DNA from: Bacteroidales bacterium | Lineage (GTDB): Bacteria > Bacteroidota > Bacteroidia > Bacteroidales > UBA932 | Length of the DNA: 64,000 nucleotides | Assembly: GCA_017555965.1 (NCBI GenBank) | Contig: JAFZFH010000129.1 | Coordinates: forward strand, 1 to 64,000 | Reading direction: 5' to 3' | Shown: piece by piece, positions 61,130 to 64,000 of the stretch | Numbering within the stretch: the first letter of the stretch is position 1 | How the letters are laid out: every line of letters starts with the position of its first letter | Notes under the pieces: model-generated | What the model saw: only the letters and a program-made list of their open reading frames with translations | What the model was told of the DNA's origin: nothing | Databases searched by the model: none | Made by a program: the position numbers and the translations under genes

Positions 61130-62190
61130 AAGTTATTAGTGGAAAATTAAGAATTGTCCTTATAGCCTTTATAATCATCTGTCTCACACCCCTTTGTGAA
61201 AAGGGACGACAGTTAAATGGAGCACATTCGGCTAATGCATTTGCAGGAAAGGACATCAGATGTGTGATCGATCTCGGAAATGACATGTACGCCAGACATG
61301 GTCTTGAGACCGGTATGAACTATGAACTCCTCAACAGATTTGCTGAGGACAACAGGTGTAATGTAAGCATAATCACCCCAGACAAGGGAGAGAACTATAT
61401 CGACTCGCTTAAGCAGGGCAAGGTAGATATAATCATTGCACATACCCATGACATCATGAACGATCTGGACAGCGTAGAAATGTCCAGGATGGTAAACTCT
61501 TGTTCAGCATGGCTGATCGCAAAAGACTCCGAGGCAGAACTGATGCAGATCAACCGATGGATAAGCCATATGACAGAATCTTCTGATTATCATAAGATAG
61601 CAGGACGGTTTGCAAGACGCGGAAATCCTATCAGGAGAGCAGAAAACGGAAAGACATCAAAGATCATAAGCCCATACGACGACCTGTTCAGAAAGTATGC
61701 TGCTGAACTGGGATGGGACTGGAGAATGCTGGCTGCTGTAGTTTATCAGGAATCAAAGTTCTCGATCAACTCAAGATCCCATAGAGGAGCCAGAGGACTG
61801 ATGCAGGTAATGCCGTCGACTGCCAGCCATTATGGAATCGACGACCTGCTCAATCCGGAAAAGAACCTGAAAGCAGGTACAAAGCACCTCAAGAGACTCC
61901 AGCGAATGTTTTCTGACATGGAGCAGAGCGAACAGATCAAGTTCACACTTGCCGCATACAATGCTGGTGAAGGAAGAATTGCCGACTGCAGAAGTTTTGC
62001 AGAGTCACAGAATGCAGACAAGAACAGTTGGGATACTATCGTCAGTCTGATACCACAGATGAGAGATGATTCTATCCTTGAAGACGAATCTGTCAAGTTG
62101 GGTAAGTTCCAGGGATATGAGACAATCACATATGTCAAAAATATCATGGACCTCTACGACGCCTTCTGCACCATCTGTCCTTCTATCTGA
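61126..62190 (+). CDS. MltF-like lytic transglycosylase
   Basis: A 354-residue murein hydrolase with an N-terminal hydrophobic helix (about 8-22). Residues ~42-165 look like a shortened periplasmic solute-binding domain (IRCVIDLGNDMYA...KQGKVDIIIAHTHD), as in MltF. The SLT domain follows (about 185-330): catalytic E209 in VVYQESKF, then SHRGARGLMQVMPSTASHYG, and TLAAYNAGEGRI (about 274-285). It cuts the glycan strand to 1,6-anhydro-MurNAc products, which is relevant to the MurU/AmgK-like recycling genes 5 kb away. Start by ATGA overlap with the barrel gene; 8 bases overlap the convergent permease gene. Confidence 0.9.
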   Translation: MKVISGKLRIVLIAFIIICLTPLCEKGRQLNGAHSANAFAGKDIRCVIDLGNDMYARHGLETGMNYELLNRFAEDNRCNVSIITPDKGENYIDSLKQGKVDIIIAHTHDIMNDLDSVEMSRMVNSCSAWLIAKDSEAELMQINRWISHMTESSDYHKIAGRFARRGNPIRRAENGKTSKIISPYDDLFRKYAAELGWDWRMLAAVVYQESKFSINSRSHRGARGLMQVMPSTASHYGIDDLLNPEKNLKAGTKHLKRLQRMFSDMEQSEQIKFTLAAYNAGEGRIADCRSFAESQNADKNSWDTIVSLIPQMRDDSILEDESVKLGKFQGYETITYVKNIMDLYDAFCTICPSI

Positions 62191-63346
62191 CACGTACGGT
62201 CTGAGCCGGATCAAGCTTTGAAATAAAGAGACATGGTATCAGGAGCAGCACCATTATGGCTGCAAACGACACCAGATCTGCGAGGAGGACCATACTGAAA
62301 TCCACCTTTACAGGAACGAAAGATACGTAATAATTCTCAGGATTAAGCTTGAGCAGGTGTGTTGTACCCTGTACCAGACAGAAAATCAGCGCAAGGGCAT
62401 TTCCTACAGCCATTCCTATGGCAGTCAGACGCGCAGAGCTTACAAGGAATACCTTTGATATAGCCTTATCAGTCATACCGATTGACTTGAGAAGACCTAT
62501 GGTGGAAATGTTCTCAAACAACATGATCAGAAGTCCTGAGATCATATTGAACCCTGCCACGATTGTCATCAGCAGGAGAATGATTCCCATATTGAAATCT
62601 ATAAGGGAGAGCCAGTCGAAAAGATTAGGATAACGGAATACTGAAGATGTGGCAACAAGATCGGAATCTTCCTGATATAAACTCACGATAGAACCGATCT
62701 CCTGAGTGGCATCGAGGATATCATCCACTTCATCCAACCCTTCCGCAAGATGTATTTCGACAGCCGACACCTGATCTGAACTCCATCCGTTGAGTCTCTG
62801 CATATCTGAAAGAGACGCATACACAACATATCTGTCATCCGTCTCGACCAAGGCATCATGCACATCAACTACATTGAACTGTCGCAGTTTCATGTCATCA
62901 CCGATGAAATATGTCAGCATCCTGTCCCCTGGCTTAAGACCGGAGGCTCTGGAGAGCTTGCGGGGGATGGATATGCCCAGAGCAACAGAGTCAGATATGC
63001 TGCAAGGCAGTCCTTTTACAACGACTCCATGCATGGAATCACCGTGCTTCACGATACCTGCCCGCCATACGACCGGAACAATCTCAGAGACCAGATCAGA
63101 CGACTCCACATACGAAATACATGGATCAGAAACATCTACGTGACTATCCTCGCTCATTATATTCAGATCCGGAGTTGAAAGAAGTATGTCACCGGAAATC
63201 TCTGAAAGACTGGAACGGAGTTCATATCGAAAACCTGACGATATGGCCACAGCCACAATCATCACGAAAAAGCTGACCGCAATACAGACTACTGCGATCT
63301 TTCCTTTGAAACGGAGTCTAGATGCTATGAAAAGGGATGCATCCAC
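62183..63346 (-). CDS. FtsX-like ABC permease of the LolC/LolE type
   Basis: A 387-residue permease with one N-terminal membrane helix (about 18-40), a periplasmic domain (about 45-245) and three C-terminal helices (about 250-275, 305-325 and 350-378), the same layout as the permease at 1275-2492. The GLLKSIGMTDKAISKVFLV block (about 282-300) is typical of the family. It probably takes part in lipoprotein release with a LolD-type ATPase not seen here. It follows the TPR gene by 6 bases and overlaps the convergent transglycosylase gene by 8. Confidence 0.87.
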   Translation of the reverse strand: MDASLFIASRLRFKGKIAVVCIAVSFFVMIVAVAISSGFRYELRSSLSEISGDILLSTPDLNIMSEDSHVDVSDPCISYVESSDLVSEIVPVVWRAGIVKHGDSMHGVVVKGLPCSISDSVALGISIPRKLSRASGLKPGDRMLTYFIGDDMKLRQFNVVDVHDALVETDDRYVVYASLSDMQRLNGWSSDQVSAVEIHLAEGLDEVDDILDATQEIGSIVSLYQEDSDLVATSSVFRYPNLFDWLSLIDFNMGIILLLMTIVAGFNMISGLLIMLFENISTIGLLKSIGMTDKAISKVFLVSSARLTAIGMAVGNALALIFCLVQGTTHLLKLNPENYYVSFVPVKVDFSMVLLADLVSFAAIMVLLLIPCLFISKLDPAQTVRVR

Positions 63347-63352
63347 GATTGT

Positions 63353-64000
63353 TTATTTATTCAGCACCTTGAGACGACCCTCTGCCTGAAGCTTATCCGT
63401 ATCAGAACCGTATTTAAGCATCATTTCCAGATACTTCTTCTCCTGCTTCACATTCTTCTGCTTTCTGGCAGCCAGCACACAGTTTCTGATTGCAGTCTCA
63501 TCATCAGGATGTGACTTCAGTACCTTGTTATAATATTTATAGGCAGACTTGTAGTCATTCTTTGCAATGAGATAATAGGAACCCATATTGTTCATGAAAT
63601 CCGTATTGTCCGGAAACATTGCGGACAACTTTTCCGACAGACTGCGGAAAGCTTCATACGAAGCTGGAGTTCCTATAGAATACAGACTGAAGCAATATTC
63701 CTGCATGGCTTCCTGGAAGAAGTCCTGGTCAGCCTTCTCGCCTTCATACTTCCATGAAGACTTTCTTCTCACATTCTCATCAGTAAGATTCATCAGATAT
63801 GCAAGAGCCATATCCGGGCTTTCCTTCTCATAGGCGATATACGCATTTGCCTTCATGAATCTGAAGTCAAGTCTGTCCGGCCAATAATAGATCGCCTTTT
63901 CTGCAGCCTTCAGGGACTCGGCGTAAAGATCATCATCAAAGACATTTATCTGAAAGTAATTGATATCATTTCCAAGGCTGTCTTTAAGGGTGAGCACCGG
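63353..64000 (-). CDS. TPR-repeat protein, 3' part (5' end outside window)
   Basis: At least 215 codons, open at the window edge, so the start is missing. Helix pairs of tetratricopeptide type are seen: ESLKAAEKAIYYWPDRLDFRF (split here; about 29-50), FMNNMGSYYLIAKNDYKSAYKYYNKVLKSHPDDETA (in two parts; about 135-170) and KNVKQEKKYLEMMLKYGSD. TPR proteins act as protein-binding scaffolds. Context next to a Lol-type permease suggests an envelope role, without proof. Confidence 0.8.
   Translation of the reverse strand, partial: PVLTLKDSLGNDINYFQINVFDDDLYAESLKAAEKAIYYWPDRLDFRFMKANAYIAYEKESPDMALAYLMNLTDENVRRKSSWKYEGEKADQDFFQEAMQEYCFSLYSIGTPASYEAFRSLSEKLSAMFPDNTDFMNNMGSYYLIAKNDYKSAYKYYNKVLKSHPDDETAIRNCVLAARKQKNVKQEKKYLEMMLKYGSDTDKLQAEGRLKVLNK

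Overview
This window looks like a chromosomal segment of a member of the Bacteroidota, most likely order Bacteroidales. Several things point there. Promoter-like sites have the Bacteroidota -7 form TAnnTTTG. Many products belong to Bacteroidales-typical families: DUF3078, DUF6029, DUF4988/PL29-N-terminal-like lipoproteins, Omp28-related proteins, a BT_3928-type DoxX protein, a Porin_10-like barrel, an HYC_CC_PP-like protein and WbqC. Most starts lack an obvious Shine-Dalgarno sequence. The genus cannot be fixed from the sequence alone.

Layout. 1-2.5 kb (+): the 3' part of tyrS, then rbfA and a Lol-type ABC permease, joined by 1-base stop/start overlaps. 2.5-5.6 kb (-): a metal-handling cluster (HYC_CC_PP-like protein, TonB-dependent receptor, HMA-domain protein with a His-rich tail). 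5.7-11.5 kb: sppA, tilS, a DUF3078 protein and proS. 11.6-14.5 kb (+): an unusual Trp/Tyr/Asp-Pro repeat lipoprotein and a FadL-like barrel. 14.6-19.2 kb (-): infB, nusA and rimP, with a hairpin in the rimP leader. 19.3-22.8 kb (+): lpxD, lpxC, lpxA and wbqC; here lpxC is a stand-alone gene rather than the LpxC-FabZ fusion typical of the group. 22.7-41.1 kb and 44.1-47.9 kb (-): about 21 kb of envelope genes. A six-gene operon holds two DUF4988-type lipoproteins, a DUF6029 barrel, an 882-residue protein with three Omp28/thioredoxin units, an Fn3-like lipoprotein and a BACON+PDZ+S41 protease. A second set holds TlpA, DUF6029 and DUF4988, and a pair holds a single-unit Omp28 lipoprotein and a 900-residue lipoprotein. 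41.2-44.0 kb: folP, and divergently tmk and a BT_3928-type protein whose reading frame runs through a strong terminator hairpin. An intergenic palindrome/direct-repeat cluster follows.

47.9-52 kb: purB and a FtsB/DivIC-like gene, then an intact mobile element at 49770-52020. It has 26-bp inverted ends, 8-bp target duplications (TTTTGCAA), an IS1595/ISXO2-type transposase, two unknown passenger genes and a possible 37-residue gene. It lies in what looks like the 5' leader of a nucleotidyltransferase-CPBP protease operon. 53.9-56.4 kb (-): a YccF protein and a probable cell-wall-sugar recycling pair (a MurU-like uridylyltransferase and an AmgK-like kinase fused to a RapZ C-terminal domain). 56.5-58.6 kb (+): pncB-pncA for NAD salvage. 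58.6-62.2 kb (+): a large barrel and an MltF-like lytic transglycosylase. 62.2-64 kb (-): a second Lol-type permease and the 3' part of a TPR protein.

Two parts seem least described: the duplicated barrel/thiol-oxidoreductase/lipoprotein clusters, which may form a surface assembly or redox-dependent uptake system, and the passenger-carrying IS1595-type element. No tRNA, rRNA, CRISPR array or SusCD pair was seen.
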